From the NCBI GenBank assembly GCA_017403885.1, contig JAFRDM010000025.1, forward strand, positions 1-35,891: a DNA stretch of 35,891 bases, given 5' to 3'. Each line of letters opens with the position of its first letter. The first letter of the stretch is position 1. The stretch is from Oscillospiraceae bacterium (GTDB lineage Bacteria; Bacillota; Clostridia; Oscillospirales; Oscillospiraceae). Below are positions 17,149 to 24,466 of the stretch, piece after piece. The notes beneath the pieces were generated by a model, which did not search any database, was not told where the DNA came from, and was given only the letters and a program-made list of their open reading frames with translations. A program made the position numbers and the translations under genes.

Positions 17149-18854
17149 CCACGCACCTCCCGCCGTTCATAGTCGATGAAGCGCTGAACGAAAGCGCGCC
17201 CGTCGTCGATCCCGCAGCGCTGCGCGAGCGTGTAGAGCGAGGTCTCCTTCAGGCTCGCGCGGCGGATGATCTCGCCGTCCGTCAGGATCCCGGCGCAGGG
17301 CGCGTCGGCGATAAGGCGGCTGTCGGAGAGAACGATCGCCCGGCGGGCGTATTCGAGCATCAGATGCATGTCGTGCGTGACCATCAGCACCGTGATGCCG
17401 CGGCGGTTGAGCGCCAGAAGAAACTCCATGATCTCGGTGTAGTGGCGGTAGTCCTGTCCGGCCGTCGGCTCGTCGAGGATGATGATCTCCGGCTCCAGCG
17501 CCAGGATCGCGGCGATCGTCACACGTTTTTTCTGCCCGAAGCTCAGCGCCGAAACCGGCCAGTTCCGGAAGGGCCACAGGCCGCAGATCTTCAGCGTCTC
17601 CTCCACACGCCGGCGGATCTCCTCCTCGCCGACTCCCCGCGTACGCAGCCCGAGCGCGACCTCGTCGAAGATCATCGTCTGCGAGATCATCTGATTCGGG
17701 TTCTGCATCACGTAGCCGACGTGGTCGGCCCGCTCCTTGATCGAGAGCGAGGCCCAGTCGCAGCCGGCAAGCTCGATCGTGCCGGACTGCTGCTTTTCAA
17801 AGCCGCAGATCAGCTTGCAGAGCGTGGACTTGCCCGCGCCGTTGGTGCCGACGACGGCGCTCAGCTCCCCTGCGCGTATCGAAAGAGAGAGATCGCGCAG
17901 CGCCTCGTGGCCGTTATCATAGGCAAAACGGAGCTCGTGGATGTCGAGCTGCACGGGCCGCTCCGGCATGGGCGGCGCGGGCGGCGTGCGCTCGAACCAG
18001 TCGCGCAGCTTTTCCCTGTCCTCCTCGCGGAGGATGATGCCCTCGATGCTGTCGGGATGCATGTCCGCCGACACGGTGACGCCGGCGTATTTCAGCGCCG
18101 TGATATACAGCGGCTCGCGGATGCCGTTTTCCTTCAGCAGGCCGCCGGAGAGCAGCTCGTCCGGCGCGACGTCTGCGAGGATGCGCCCGGCATTCATCAG
18201 CACCACGCGGTCGACATGCCGGTGCAGCACGTCCTCGAGCCGATGCTCGATGATGACGACGGCCGCTCCGGTCTTTTTCTGGATCTCGTCGATCAGCTCG
18301 ATGGCCTGCTTGCCCGTCGCCGGGTCGAGATTGGCCAGAGGCTCGTCGAAGAGCAGCACCTCCACGTCGTCGACGAGGATGCCGGCGAGGGACACGCGCT
18401 GCTTCTGCCCGCCCGAGAGCTCGCCCGGCGCGTGGTGCAGGCGTCCCTCCACGCCGACGAGCGCGGCGGCCTTCTGCACGCGCTCGTGCAGCTCCGGCTC
18501 GCCCAGGCAGTCGTTCTCCGGCGCGAAGGCGATGTCCTCCGCCACCGTAAGACCGACGAACTGGCCATCGGTGTCCTGCAGCACCGTGCCGACCGTGCGG
18601 GAGATCTCGAAGATCCCCAGCTCACGGCTCTCGCGGCCGGCGATCGTCAGACTGCCGCCGCACTCGCCCTTGTAGGAGAAAGGGATCAGACCGTTGATGC
18701 AGTGCGCCAGCGTGGATTTGCCGCAGCCGGACGGGCCGCAGATCAGGACCTTTTCGCCCTTGCGGATCTCGAGGTCGATGTCATGCAGGGTCGGCTCGCT
18801 CTGCGCGTGGTACTGAAAGGAAAAATGATGAAATTGTATGATCGGATCGTTCAT
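17145..18854 (-). CDS. Fused ECF-type double ABC ATPase (EcfA1-EcfA2)
   Basis: A 569-residue protein with two ATP-binding domains in one chain. Domain 1 (about 1-280) has Walker A GPSGCGKST, signature LSGGQKQRVS and Walker B VLLFDEPLANLDP. Domain 2 (about 310-569) has Walker A GTNGAGKST, signature LSFGQKKRVT and Walker B IIILDEPTAGQD. Most ECF systems encode the two ATPases separately; the fused YkoD-like form is typical of systems with a dedicated S component. The ATG at 18854 is chosen because TTTGGAG lies 6 bases upstream; a TTG 12 bases earlier has no spacing for it. Confidence 0.93.
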   Translation of the reverse strand: MNDPIIQFHHFSFQYHAQSEPTLHDIDLEIRKGEKVLICGPSGCGKSTLAHCINGLIPFSYKGECGGSLTIAGRESRELGIFEISRTVGTVLQDTDGQFVGLTVAEDIAFAPENDCLGEPELHERVQKAAALVGVEGRLHHAPGELSGGQKQRVSLAGILVDDVEVLLFDEPLANLDPATGKQAIELIDEIQKKTGAAVVIIEHRLEDVLHRHVDRVVLMNAGRILADVAPDELLSGGLLKENGIREPLYITALKYAGVTVSADMHPDSIEGIILREEDREKLRDWFERTPPAPPMPERPVQLDIHELRFAYDNGHEALRDLSLSIRAGELSAVVGTNGAGKSTLCKLICGFEKQQSGTIELAGCDWASLSIKERADHVGYVMQNPNQMISQTMIFDEVALGLRTRGVGEEEIRRRVEETLKICGLWPFRNWPVSALSFGQKKRVTIAAILALEPEIIILDEPTAGQDYRHYTEIMEFLLALNRRGITVLMVTHDMHLMLEYARRAIVLSDSRLIADAPCAGILTDGEIIRRASLKETSLYTLAQRCGIDDGRAFVQRFIDYERREVRG

Positions 18855-18876
18855 ACAAAACTCCAAAGTCTAAAAG

Positions 18877-18902
18877 CGGGCAGGTGCGCAGGCACCTGCC
18901 CG
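18877..18902 (-). terminator. Intra-operon hairpin between the S component and the ATPase
   Basis: A perfect 11-bp stem, CGGGCAGGTGC (18877-18887) with GCACCTGCCCG (18892-18902), has a tetraloop. On the minus strand it is followed by CTTTTAGAC, a short T-run. It is likely a partial terminator or mRNA-stabilising stem that gives more S component than ATPase. Confidence 0.65.
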
Positions 18903-18916
18903 ATCTTCCCGTTTGC

Positions 18917-19468
18917 TTACTTCTCTTCCTTGAGGCTGCCCTTCTTGGGCTTGGAGGCGGCGTAGGCCGCGCAGAGCAGCGAGCCGACGATCGCGGTGGT
19001 CACGATGTTGGAGACGCCGGCGAAGAGGCCCTGGATAAAGACCTTGTTCGCGGGCTCGGCGTAGATGACGATGTCGAGTACGGGGGCGATGACGAACCAG
19101 GAAACGGCGTGGGCGATCACGACGGCGATCAGGAAGCCGACGAGGTCCTTCTTGGAGAACTCGCCGTCAGCGAGACGGACCTTGCGGGCCGCGAGACCCA
19201 TCAGAGCGCCGAACACGGCGGAGGCGATGACCCAGCTCCACCAGATGCCCCAGCCGAAGCTGAAGTCGGCAAGCGCGTGGCCGATCAGACCGATCAGCAG
19301 GCCGGCGACGGGGCCGAAGAGCGCGGCCATGAAGGCCAGCAGACCGTACTGGATCGAGATGTTGGTGTTGGGCACCGGGCTGGGGATGGCGACGAAGCGG
19401 GCCAGCACGAAGAACAGAGCGGCCCCGATGCCGATGGCGACAACGGTAACGATGGGGGACTTTTTCAT
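18917..19468 (-). CDS. ECF transporter S component (UPF0397 family)
   Basis: A 183-residue, mostly hydrophobic substrate-binding protein with about five to six membrane helices. The N-terminus, VTVVAIGIGAALFFVLARFVAIPSPVPNTNISIQYGLLAF, closely follows the UPF0397 pattern (quoted here only in part: PSPVPNTNISIQYG). GPVAGLLIGLIGHALADF is the conserved second block. It lacks a signal peptide and begins behind AAAGGAG. UPF0397 S components have been named as riboflavin-type by database transfer, but the SAM-I riboswitch upstream and metK downstream point to methionine or a precursor. The ATPase and EcfT genes follow. Confidence 0.88.
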   Translation of the reverse strand: MKKSPIVTVVAIGIGAALFFVLARFVAIPSPVPNTNISIQYGLLAFMAALFGPVAGLLIGLIGHALADFSFGWGIWWSWVIASAVFGALMGLAARKVRLADGEFSKKDLVGFLIAVVIAHAVSWFVIAPVLDIVIYAEPANKVFIQGLFAGVSNIVTTAIVGSLLCAAYAASKPKKGSLKEEK

Positions 19469-19525
19469 GATTTGCTTCTCCTTTATCTTCTTTTTTTGAA
19501 ACACTGTCTCGCGCGGCGGGGGAAC

Positions 19526-19557
19526 AAAAACGCGTCCCGCTTTCTCGGCGGGACGCG
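19526..19557 (-). terminator. Riboswitch expression-platform terminator
   Basis: On the minus strand a 10-bp stem (CGCGTCCCGC with GCGGGACGCG, 19557-19531) is followed by TTTTTG. It sits between the SAM-I aptamer and the S component start, so it is the ON/OFF element: terminator forms when SAM is bound. Confidence 0.92.
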
Positions 19558-19566
19558 AAGGATCGC

Positions 19567-19671
19567 TTGATCAAAGCCTCATCTTTCGTTTCACCGCCGG
19601 ATTTGGCACCTTATGCATCCGCACAGGTTGCCGGGCTTCACAGGGCCGTTCCCTCCACCGCTCTTGATAAG
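19567..19671 (-). ncRNA. SAM-I (S-box) riboswitch aptamer
   Basis: Read on the minus strand, the aptamer shows the S-box core in order: CTTATCAAGAG, GGTGGAGGGA, GGCCCTGTGAAGCCCGGCAACC (shown here in two parts: GGCCCTGTGAAG, CCCGGCAACC), then AAGGTGCCAAATCC and GAAAGATGAG. The P1 ends pair through ATCAA with TTGAT. It controls the ECF-metK operon: bound SAM should stabilise P1 and the downstream terminator. Confidence 0.96.
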
Positions 19672-19691
19672 GTGTTCAGTTTTACGCGGTC

Positions 19692-19719
19692 ATTATACCA
19701 TAGTAAAAGGGATTGTCAA
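19692..19719 (-). promoter_or_regulatory. Consensus promoter of the riboswitch-controlled operon
   Basis: On the minus strand TTGACA (19719-19714), 16-base spacer, TATAAT (19697-19692), with an extended TGn. Transcription should start about 14 bases before the SAM-I aptamer. Confidence 0.95.
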
Positions 19720-19775
19720 TCGAAAAATGGCTCTTTTGCGCTGTTTTCCCGGCTCTCCTGCGCAAAAGGCGGGCG

Positions 19776-20918
19776 TTATTCTTCTTTCTTTTCCGGCTGG
19801 TTATCTGCGGCGAGGCTCGGATAACTGCCGCCGCCCGGCAGCACCAGCTCGAAGCCGAGCGCCGTTCCGTCGGGAGTGAAAAGCTCGTCCGTACGCAGCA
19901 CGTCGTCGATGCCCCGGCAGCGGCGGAGCTCGCCGCCCGGCACGCTCTGCGCGTCCGCCGCGCCGTCAAAGGCCGCGGAAAGGGAAAGCGTCTGCTGCCC
20001 CTCCGCGCCGCCGAGACCCGTAAAGCGAAGCAGCCATCCCCCGCTCCAGTCGCGGAAGAACTCGGCCTCGCCGCGGAAGGATGCCTCCGCGCGGCGCTGC
20101 GCGCCGTTTGCGAGATCCAGCGCGCGGAAATGCCGTCCGTCCGGCTCGTCCGCGGCGTAGTAAAGCGTCGTGCCGATCACCGTCGGGTCAAATGCGGCCT
20201 CGGCCGTAAGCGTCACATCCGTACGCGCCGTCGGATCGAACAGATGCGCGCAGCCGTCGGCGCGCGTGGTATAAAAGATCCCCTGCTCCGACACGAAGGC
20301 CCACGCGCAGCCGCCGAGCAGCGCTTCCTTTTCTCCTCCGCGCAGGGCAAGCAGCGTCCCGTCCGCGAGCAGGCACCAAAGCGTTCCTCCCTGCTGCTGC
20401 AGGCTCAGACAGGCCGCATCCAGCTCGGTGCGGCGGTCGCTCCCGTCGGTCGTCACGCTCTCCGGGCAGGCGGAGGCGTTGAGATAATACAGCCGCCCCT
20501 CATGCTCGGAGAGGTAATCCGCCGGGCAGTCCTCGACGAGCCGCGTGCGGTGGCGCAGATTGTTGTCGATAATCTCATAGCGCACGAGCGCGCGGCTGCC
20601 GTCGGCGTACAGGCAGCGGCAGTAATAGTAATTCACGACCATCAGCGCGCAGCGCCGCGCGTTGTGGTTGGCCATCGCCTCGCTCTCGGCCTCGGAAAAG
20701 GGCGCGGCAAGCAGGGGAAAGCTCGTATCCACGCTGCGGGGCGGCTCCGGGGCGTACGCGGCGGCCGCGGTCTCATCCCCTTCCGCGCTCTGAGGCGCGC
20801 TCTGCGTCGGCTCGGCGAGCGGCGTGCGCGTGTCCGGCTCGGGGCGCGGCGCGCCGCAGCCGGCAAGCGTAAGAAGCAGCGCGGCGCAGAGGAGCAGCGC
20901 GATCGGTCCGGTTTTCAT
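19776..20918 (-). CDS. Lipoprotein with repeated beta-strand domain (DUF5050-like)
   Basis: A 380-residue exported protein. The signal peptide ends in the lipobox LTLAGC (Cys at about 21), so it is lipid-anchored outside the membrane. After a Pro/Glu/Ala linker (to about 60) the rest reads as repeated short strands of the type GRLYYLNA, GTLWCLLADG, GIFYTTRADG and GTTLYYAADE, a beta-propeller pattern as in DUF5050 proteins. The start at 20918 has AAGGAGG 7 bases upstream; the earlier ATG at 20939 would put that site inside the gene. No ligand can be named. It is divergent from the ribonuclease gene. Confidence 0.78.
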   Translation of the reverse strand: MKTGPIALLLCAALLLTLAGCGAPRPEPDTRTPLAEPTQSAPQSAEGDETAAAAYAPEPPRSVDTSFPLLAAPFSEAESEAMANHNARRCALMVVNYYYCRCLYADGSRALVRYEIIDNNLRHRTRLVEDCPADYLSEHEGRLYYLNASACPESVTTDGSDRRTELDAACLSLQQQGGTLWCLLADGTLLALRGGEKEALLGGCAWAFVSEQGIFYTTRADGCAHLFDPTARTDVTLTAEAAFDPTVIGTTLYYAADEPDGRHFRALDLANGAQRRAEASFRGEAEFFRDWSGGWLLRFTGLGGAEGQQTLSLSAAFDGAADAQSVPGGELRRCRGIDDVLRTDELFTPDGTALGFELVLPGGGSYPSLAADNQPEKKEE

Positions 20919-20952
20919 GCGGATGCCTCCTTTTCGCACGACGGTTTTTTAT

Positions 20953-20981
20953 ATTCTACCACGCTTCGCGCTCCGTGGCAA
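20953..20981 (-). promoter_or_regulatory. Promoter of the lipoprotein gene
   Basis: On the minus strand TTGCCA (20981-20976), 17-base spacer, TAGAAT (20958-20953) with an extended TGG. Confidence 0.75.
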
Positions 20982-21010
20982 TTGCGCGCGCGGCAAGGCT
21001 GTGGTAAGAT
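20982..21010 (+). promoter_or_regulatory. Promoter of the barnase-like ribonuclease gene
   Basis: TTGCGC (20982-20987), 17-base spacer and TAAGAT (21005-21010) with TGG upstream. It is nearly back to back with the lipoprotein promoter. Confidence 0.65.
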
Positions 21011-21040
21011 AAAGAAAAACCGCTGAAGGATGGCTTTCCC

Positions 21041-21574
21041 ATGAAAAAACTGCTGCGCTTCGCACTGATGTTCATCCTGATCTTCGCCCTCGTCATGCTG
21101 GCGGAGAGCGTGATCCTCCCCGCCCTGTCCGGCTCCGGGCAGCCTGCCGCGACGGCGGCGATCCCGGCGGAGAGCCCCGCCGCGCCGCCTGAGAGCGCGC
21201 CCGAAGCGGCCCCGCCGGACGAGCTCGCCGTCGACGAGGACGGCGAATACACCTCAAAGGACGAGCTCGCGCTGTATATCCACCTCTACGGCCATCTGCC
21301 GGCAAACTACATCACCAAGGCCGAGGCCGAGGCTGCGGGCTGGACCGGCGGTGCGGTCGGCAAGGTGCTGCCGGGCAAGTCGATCGGCGGCGACCGCTTC
21401 TATAACCGCGAGGGTCTGCTTCCGAAGGCCCCGGGCCGCGTGTGGACCGAGTGCGACGTCGGTGAGCGCCGCTCGACGCGCGGGGCGGAGCGCATCGTTT
21501 TTTCCAACGACGGGCTGATCTATTACAGCCCGGATCACTATGACAGCTTCGAGCTCCTCTACGGCGAGCCGTAG
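21041..21574 (+). CDS. Barnase-family guanyl-specific ribonuclease, membrane-anchored or secreted
   Basis: A 177-residue ribonuclease. Residues 5-28 form a signal or anchor helix, and a Pro/Ala/Glu-rich linker runs to about 65. The RNase domain (about 88-177) matches barnase: NYITKAEAEAAGW, PGKSIGGDRFYNREGLLP, and YYSPDHYDSFELL. The counterparts of the catalytic residues Lys27, Glu73, Arg83, Arg87 and His102 are all present (Lys93, Glu137, Arg147, Arg151, His166), so activity is expected. Barnase is usually paired with the inhibitor barstar, but no barstar-like gene is visible in this window. AAGGA lies about 10 bases before the ATG. Nutrient RNA degradation outside the cell or growth inhibition of neighbours is possible. 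Confidence 0.9.
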   Translation: MKKLLRFALMFILIFALVMLAESVILPALSGSGQPAATAAIPAESPAAPPESAPEAAPPDELAVDEDGEYTSKDELALYIHLYGHLPANYITKAEAEAAGWTGGAVGKVLPGKSIGGDRFYNREGLLPKAPGRVWTECDVGERRSTRGAERIVFSNDGLIYYSPDHYDSFELLYGEP

Positions 21575-21619
21575 TCGTATGCGCCCGGGGATCCGCCGCC
21601 TCCCATTTTTCCCGGGCGA

Positions 21620-21732
21620 TTCGACAAAATTCGACACGGCAGGGCAAAATAGGACGGAAGAATTTGTCGAAACCGGTTGATGTTTCCGAGCGGTTGTCGT
21701 ATTATGTCAACAAGTTCTCCGCCCTATTCGAC
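21620..21732. promoter_or_regulatory. Cluster of Spo0A boxes upstream of spo0A
   Basis: Four matches to the 0A core TGTCGAA or its complement lie here: TTCGACA at 21620-21626 and 21630-21636 (reverse), TTTGTCGAAA at 21663-21672 (forward, perfect), and TTCGACA at about 21728-21734 (reverse). A near match, ATGTCAA, lies at about 21704-21710. Known Spo0A controls its own gene through such boxes. Confidence 0.85.
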
Positions 21733-21741
21733 AGCGTTCTG

Positions 21742-21770
21742 TTGTTTGAGAGTGTCAGTTATGGTATTTT
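21742..21770 (+). promoter_or_regulatory. Probable vegetative promoter of spo0A
   Basis: TTGTTT (21742-21747), 17-base spacer and TATTTT (21765-21770) with an extended TGG. It lies just downstream of the 0A boxes. A sigma-H promoter could not be assigned with confidence. Confidence 0.6.
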
Positions 21771-21846
21771 TACTACGACAGATCGGTAATTTTCCTGCGA
21801 AAAGTCAGGATCGCCCCGCACATCGTATTTTGGGAGGATAAACGTT

Positions 21847-22644
21847 ATGGAAACTAAGATCCGCATACTCATCGCCGACGCCAATCCGGATTTTTCTTCG
21901 CTTGTAAGCGACCTTATTTCGGAGGAGGGAGATATGGAAGTCGTCGGCTCGGCCGACAACGGCGCGGACGCGCTCGCGCTCATCGGCGAGCTGAAGCCGG
22001 ACGTGCTGCTGCTCGACCTTGTTCTGAGCAAGCTCGACGGGCTCGAGCTGCTGCGCCGTCTCGGCGAGTGTGAGCCGAGGCCGCATGTCATCGTGCTCTC
22101 GGGTTTTGTCAACGGCAAGGTCGTGGGTGAGTGCTCCGCGCTCGGGGCGGATTATTTTATCTCCAAGCCCTGCGACCCCGCCGCGCTGCTGATCCGTATC
22201 CGCCAGCTCTGCGGCGCCGACCGCGGCGAGGGCGTGCTGCCGGGCTATGAGCTGAACGCCTCCCGGCGCAGCGCGGCCGACGCGGGGCTTGAGAGCGTCG
22301 TCACCGACATCATCCATGAGATCGGCGTCCCGGCGCACATCAAGGGCTATCAGTATCTGCGCGAGGCGATCATCCTGACCATCCGGGATATGGACATGAT
22401 CAACGCGGTCACAAAGGTGCTCTATCCGGAGGTGGCGCGCAAGTTCGCGACCACGCCCAGCCGCGTCGAGCGCGCGATCCGCCACGCGATCGAGGTCGCC
22501 TGGGACCGCGGCGACATCGAGGTGCTGCAGAAGTTCTTCGGCTACACGGTGAGCAATATCAAGGGCAAGCCGACGAATTCCGAGTTCATCGCGATGATCG
22601 CGGACCATCTTTCCCTCAAGCAGAAGCAGGGCGCGATGTACTGA
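21847..22644 (+). CDS. spo0A: Sporulation master regulator Spo0A
   Basis: A 265-residue response regulator that starts sporulation when phosphorylated. The receiver domain (about 1-125) has Asp57 in [12 protein letters not shown] and the conserved Lys in FISKP. The acidic pair is IADAN rather than the Bacillus ADDN, so one acidic residue is replaced, and the usual MP after the phospho-site is missing. The C-terminal domain (about 145-262) is the diagnostic DNA-binding part: [45 protein letters not shown] and [19 protein letters not shown] precedes the ATG. No spoIVB is seen next to it, unlike in Bacillus and many Clostridia. Confidence 0.98.
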   Translation: METKIRILIADANPDFSSLVSDLISEEGDMEVVGSADNGADALALIGELKPDVLLLDLVLSKLDGLELLRRLGECEPRPHVIVLSGFVNGKVVGECSALGADYFISKPCDPAALLIRIRQLCGADRGEGVLPGYELNASRRSAADAGLESVVTDIIHEIGVPAHIKGYQYLREAIILTIRDMDMINAVTKVLYPEVARKFATTPSRVERAIRHAIEVAWDRGDIEVLQKFFGYTVSNIKGKPTNSEFIAMIADHLSLKQKQGAMY

Positions 22645-22692
22645 AACGCGATCGGCGATCGTGCCGACGAACTCCGTATTCATCGGCTTGAA

Positions 22693-22734
22693 GCAACAGG
22701 AAAAGAGGCTCTTTCGAGCCTCTTTTCCTGTTGC
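22693..22734. terminator. Bidirectional terminator between spo0A and the hydrolase
   Basis: A perfect 19-bp inverted repeat (22693-22711 with 22716-22734) with a TTTC loop. The inner AAAAGAGGCTC/GAGCCTCTTTT part gives a T-run on either strand. Confidence 0.9.
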
Positions 22735-22738
22735 CTGT

Positions 22739-23479
22739 TCACGCCGCTTTGTCGATCCCGGCGGCGATGAAGTCCGCGGCCTGCGTCCATTGCTCCTCGG
22801 GCGTGATCGTCGCCTCGCCGTCGCCGCGCTGCGCCCCGTAGCTGCCGAACTGGGCGTGATTGCCGCCCGCGATCACAAATTCCTCGCTCCCGGCGGGAGC
22901 ATACTGCCGCCCCGCCTCCAGCCGTCCGCGGTCGAGTACGCCGTCCTCCGAGCCGTAAAGGCTCAGTTCCGTCATGGATCCGTCCAGCGGTTTGGTGGGA
23001 TAGGCCGCGCAGAGCACCACGCCCGCGAAATCACCGGGATGCTTCGCGGCGCAGATCGCCGCGACGGCACCGCCCAGAGAATGTCCGCCGACGTACCAGC
23101 GCACGTAATCGTGCTCGCGGAGCACGGCCTCGGCCCGGTCCATGTCGAAAAAGGCCAGACGCAGCGGCATCTTCAGCAGGCAGACGTCCACGCCCCGTTC
23201 CGCGAGCAGACGCAGCAGCGGAGCGTAGGCCGTCTCCTCTACCTTCGCGCCGGGGTAGAAGATCAGCGCCGCCTCCTCGCCCGGCCCGTCGAAGAACCAG
23301 CCGTAGTCCGTCCGCGAGACCGTCGCGCCTTCGTCCGAGTTCATGGCGGCGAGCGCGGCGGCGTCGGCGCGATAATACGCGGCGGTGAATACCGCGAAGC
23401 CCGCAGCCAGCAGGAACAGCATCAAAATCAGCAGCCGGACCCTCTTGCGGGGCCGCTTTTTCGTCTTGTTTTCTTCCAT
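22739..23479 (-). CDS. Membrane-anchored alpha/beta hydrolase
   Basis: A 246-residue hydrolase with one N-terminal membrane helix (about 15-36) after a Lys/Arg-rich cytoplasmic start, so the catalytic domain lies outside. The nucleophile elbow is GHSLGG, the acid is in GSEDGVLD and the catalytic His is in GGNHAQFGSYG. It matches the extracellular family with ALIFYPGAKVEETAYAPLLRLLAERG near its start. GGAGAGG lies just before the ATG at 23479; an earlier in-frame start would read through a strong leader hairpin. The substrate is unknown; carboxylesterase or lysophospholipase activity is possible. Confidence 0.86.
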   Translation of the reverse strand: MEENKTKKRPRKRVRLLILMLFLLAAGFAVFTAAYYRADAAALAAMNSDEGATVSRTDYGWFFDGPGEEAALIFYPGAKVEETAYAPLLRLLAERGVDVCLLKMPLRLAFFDMDRAEAVLREHDYVRWYVGGHSLGGAVAAICAAKHPGDFAGVVLCAAYPTKPLDGSMTELSLYGSEDGVLDRGRLEAGRQYAPAGSEEFVIAGGNHAQFGSYGAQRGDGEATITPEEQWTQAADFIAAGIDKAA

Positions 23480-23496
23480 GTCCTCTCCGCAAAGCG

Positions 23497-23523
23497 CCGC
23501 GGGCCGCTTGATACGGCCCGCGG
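23497..23523. repeat. Stem-loop in the hydrolase leader
   Basis: CCGCGGGCCG (23497-23506) pairs with CGGCCCGCGG (23514-23523), loop 7 bases. On the minus strand it sits 9 bases before the hydrolase ribosome site. On the plus strand it is followed by TAACTTTTTT, which looks like a terminator, although no plus-strand gene ends here. Confidence 0.6.
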
Positions 23524-23943
23524 TAACTTTTTTATTCGTATTCGCCAAGCAAATCCCGACTTTAACTGCTTTTGTTTAGGAGATTTATCTCGACGTGACT
23601 CCGTTTGATTCCCATTATCCTCAACCCCTGGGGTCTACGGACTTTTGCTATCAAAAAGCGATCAAAGCGGCTATCACAGGTCCAAATTGTTGGGGCTGTT
23701 TACAGCGGCTTTGACGATAAACAGGATTGTTTTGACCGTTTGTTATACTCTTTTTGATGTGATCACTATAGCATGAAACCGGCCGGATTTCAATGCTGTC
23801 CTTATTAAAAACAGCTATGAAAGCAAGTGGAACCGGCATGCGGCCGGGACAGTCAAAGAAAGGACAGGCAGCGTGAAAGCGCATGAAAAAGAAGGCCTGT
23901 AGAGCTTGTAAAGACTTTTCCCTCCGTCTCCTCGCCCGCCACC
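23524..23943. other. Gene-poor region between the hydrolase and the Rrf2 gene
   Basis: About 420 bases without a supported gene and with lower GC than the surroundings. It holds a short repeated stretch, AGCGGCTWT...ACAGG, at about 23667-23680 and 23704-23724. From about 23789 to 23900 a plus-strand frame reads like coding sequence without a start (containing LIKNSYESKWNRHAAG) and ends at TAG; it may be a gene remnant. No riboswitch, tRNA or insertion-sequence end was recognised. Confidence 0.4.
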
Positions 23944-23972
23944 TTGAAATTAAACAAACCCCACGATATAAT
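23944..23972 (+). promoter_or_regulatory. Promoter of the Rrf2 regulator
   Basis: TTGAAA (23944-23949), 17-base spacer and consensus TATAAT (23967-23972). Confidence 0.88.
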
Positions 23973-24002
23973 AGGTTAAGAACCAGACAGGAGGATAAGC
24001 AC

Positions 24003-24407
24003 ATGATGATCTCTACCCGCGGGCGCTATGCACTGAGAATTCTTGTGGATCTGGCCGAGAACCAGAACGAGGGATACATTACGCTCAAGGAAGCTGCCGA
24101 GCGACAGGAGATCTCCGAAAAATATTTGGAGAGCATCGTAAAGGATCTGGTGAAAGGGCAGTTCATAGAAGGCGTGCGCGGGAAAGGCGGCGGCTATCGG
24201 CTCTCCAGACCGGCTGAAGAGATCAGCGTTCTGGATGTCCTGCAATCGGCAGACGGTTCGATCGCTCCCGTAGCCTGCCTCGAGGAGGGCAGCGCGCCCT
24301 GCTCCCGTGCGGACTCGTGCCGGACGCTCCCCCTGTGGAAGGGTCTGGAGAAGGTCGTCAGCGAATACCTCGGCGGCTTTACCGTACGGGACCTCATGAA
24401 AGAATAA
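24003..24407 (+). CDS. Rrf2-family transcriptional regulator with three-Cys cluster site
   Basis: A 134-residue winged-helix regulator of the IscR/CymR family. It opens with the family signature STRGRYALRILVDLA and has the helix-turn-helix EAAERQEISEKYLESIVKDLVK, then GVRGKGGGYRLSRP as the wing. Three Cys (about 91, 99 and 105, in VACLEEG and CSRADSCRTL) match the position of the IscR Fe-S ligands, with 7 rather than 5 residues between the first two. The start at 24003 follows AGGAGG; the longer in-frame extension would cover its own promoter. Next to cysK and metY it is a good candidate for a cysteine- or iron-sulfur-responsive regulator, but the effector is unknown. Confidence 0.92.
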   Translation: MMISTRGRYALRILVDLAENQNEGYITLKEAAERQEISEKYLESIVKDLVKGQFIEGVRGKGGGYRLSRPAEEISVLDVLQSADGSIAPVACLEEGSAPCSRADSCRTLPLWKGLEKVVSEYLGGFTVRDLMKE

Positions 24408-24424
24408 CAGAAACCGTAAAACGA

Positions 24425-24466
24425 AAAAAGAGCTTCCGGGATCACGAGATCCCGGAAGCTCTTTTT
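24425..24466. terminator. Bidirectional terminator between Rrf2 gene and serine acetyltransferase
   Basis: A perfect 19-bp inverted repeat (24425-24443 with 24448-24466) with an ACGA loop, A-run on one side and T-run on the other. It overlaps the stop codon of the serine acetyltransferase gene. Confidence 0.94.

Noticed and set aside
23590-23640. A tRNA-like 3' end (GTTTGATTCCC) suggesting an attachment site
   Set aside because: The bases that would form the T-stem do not pair and no acceptor stem partner lies upstream.
23651-24004. A 117-codon minus-strand frame opposite the Rrf2 promoter
   Set aside because: It has no ribosome site, its composition is unlike the neighbours, and it covers a consensus promoter on the other strand.
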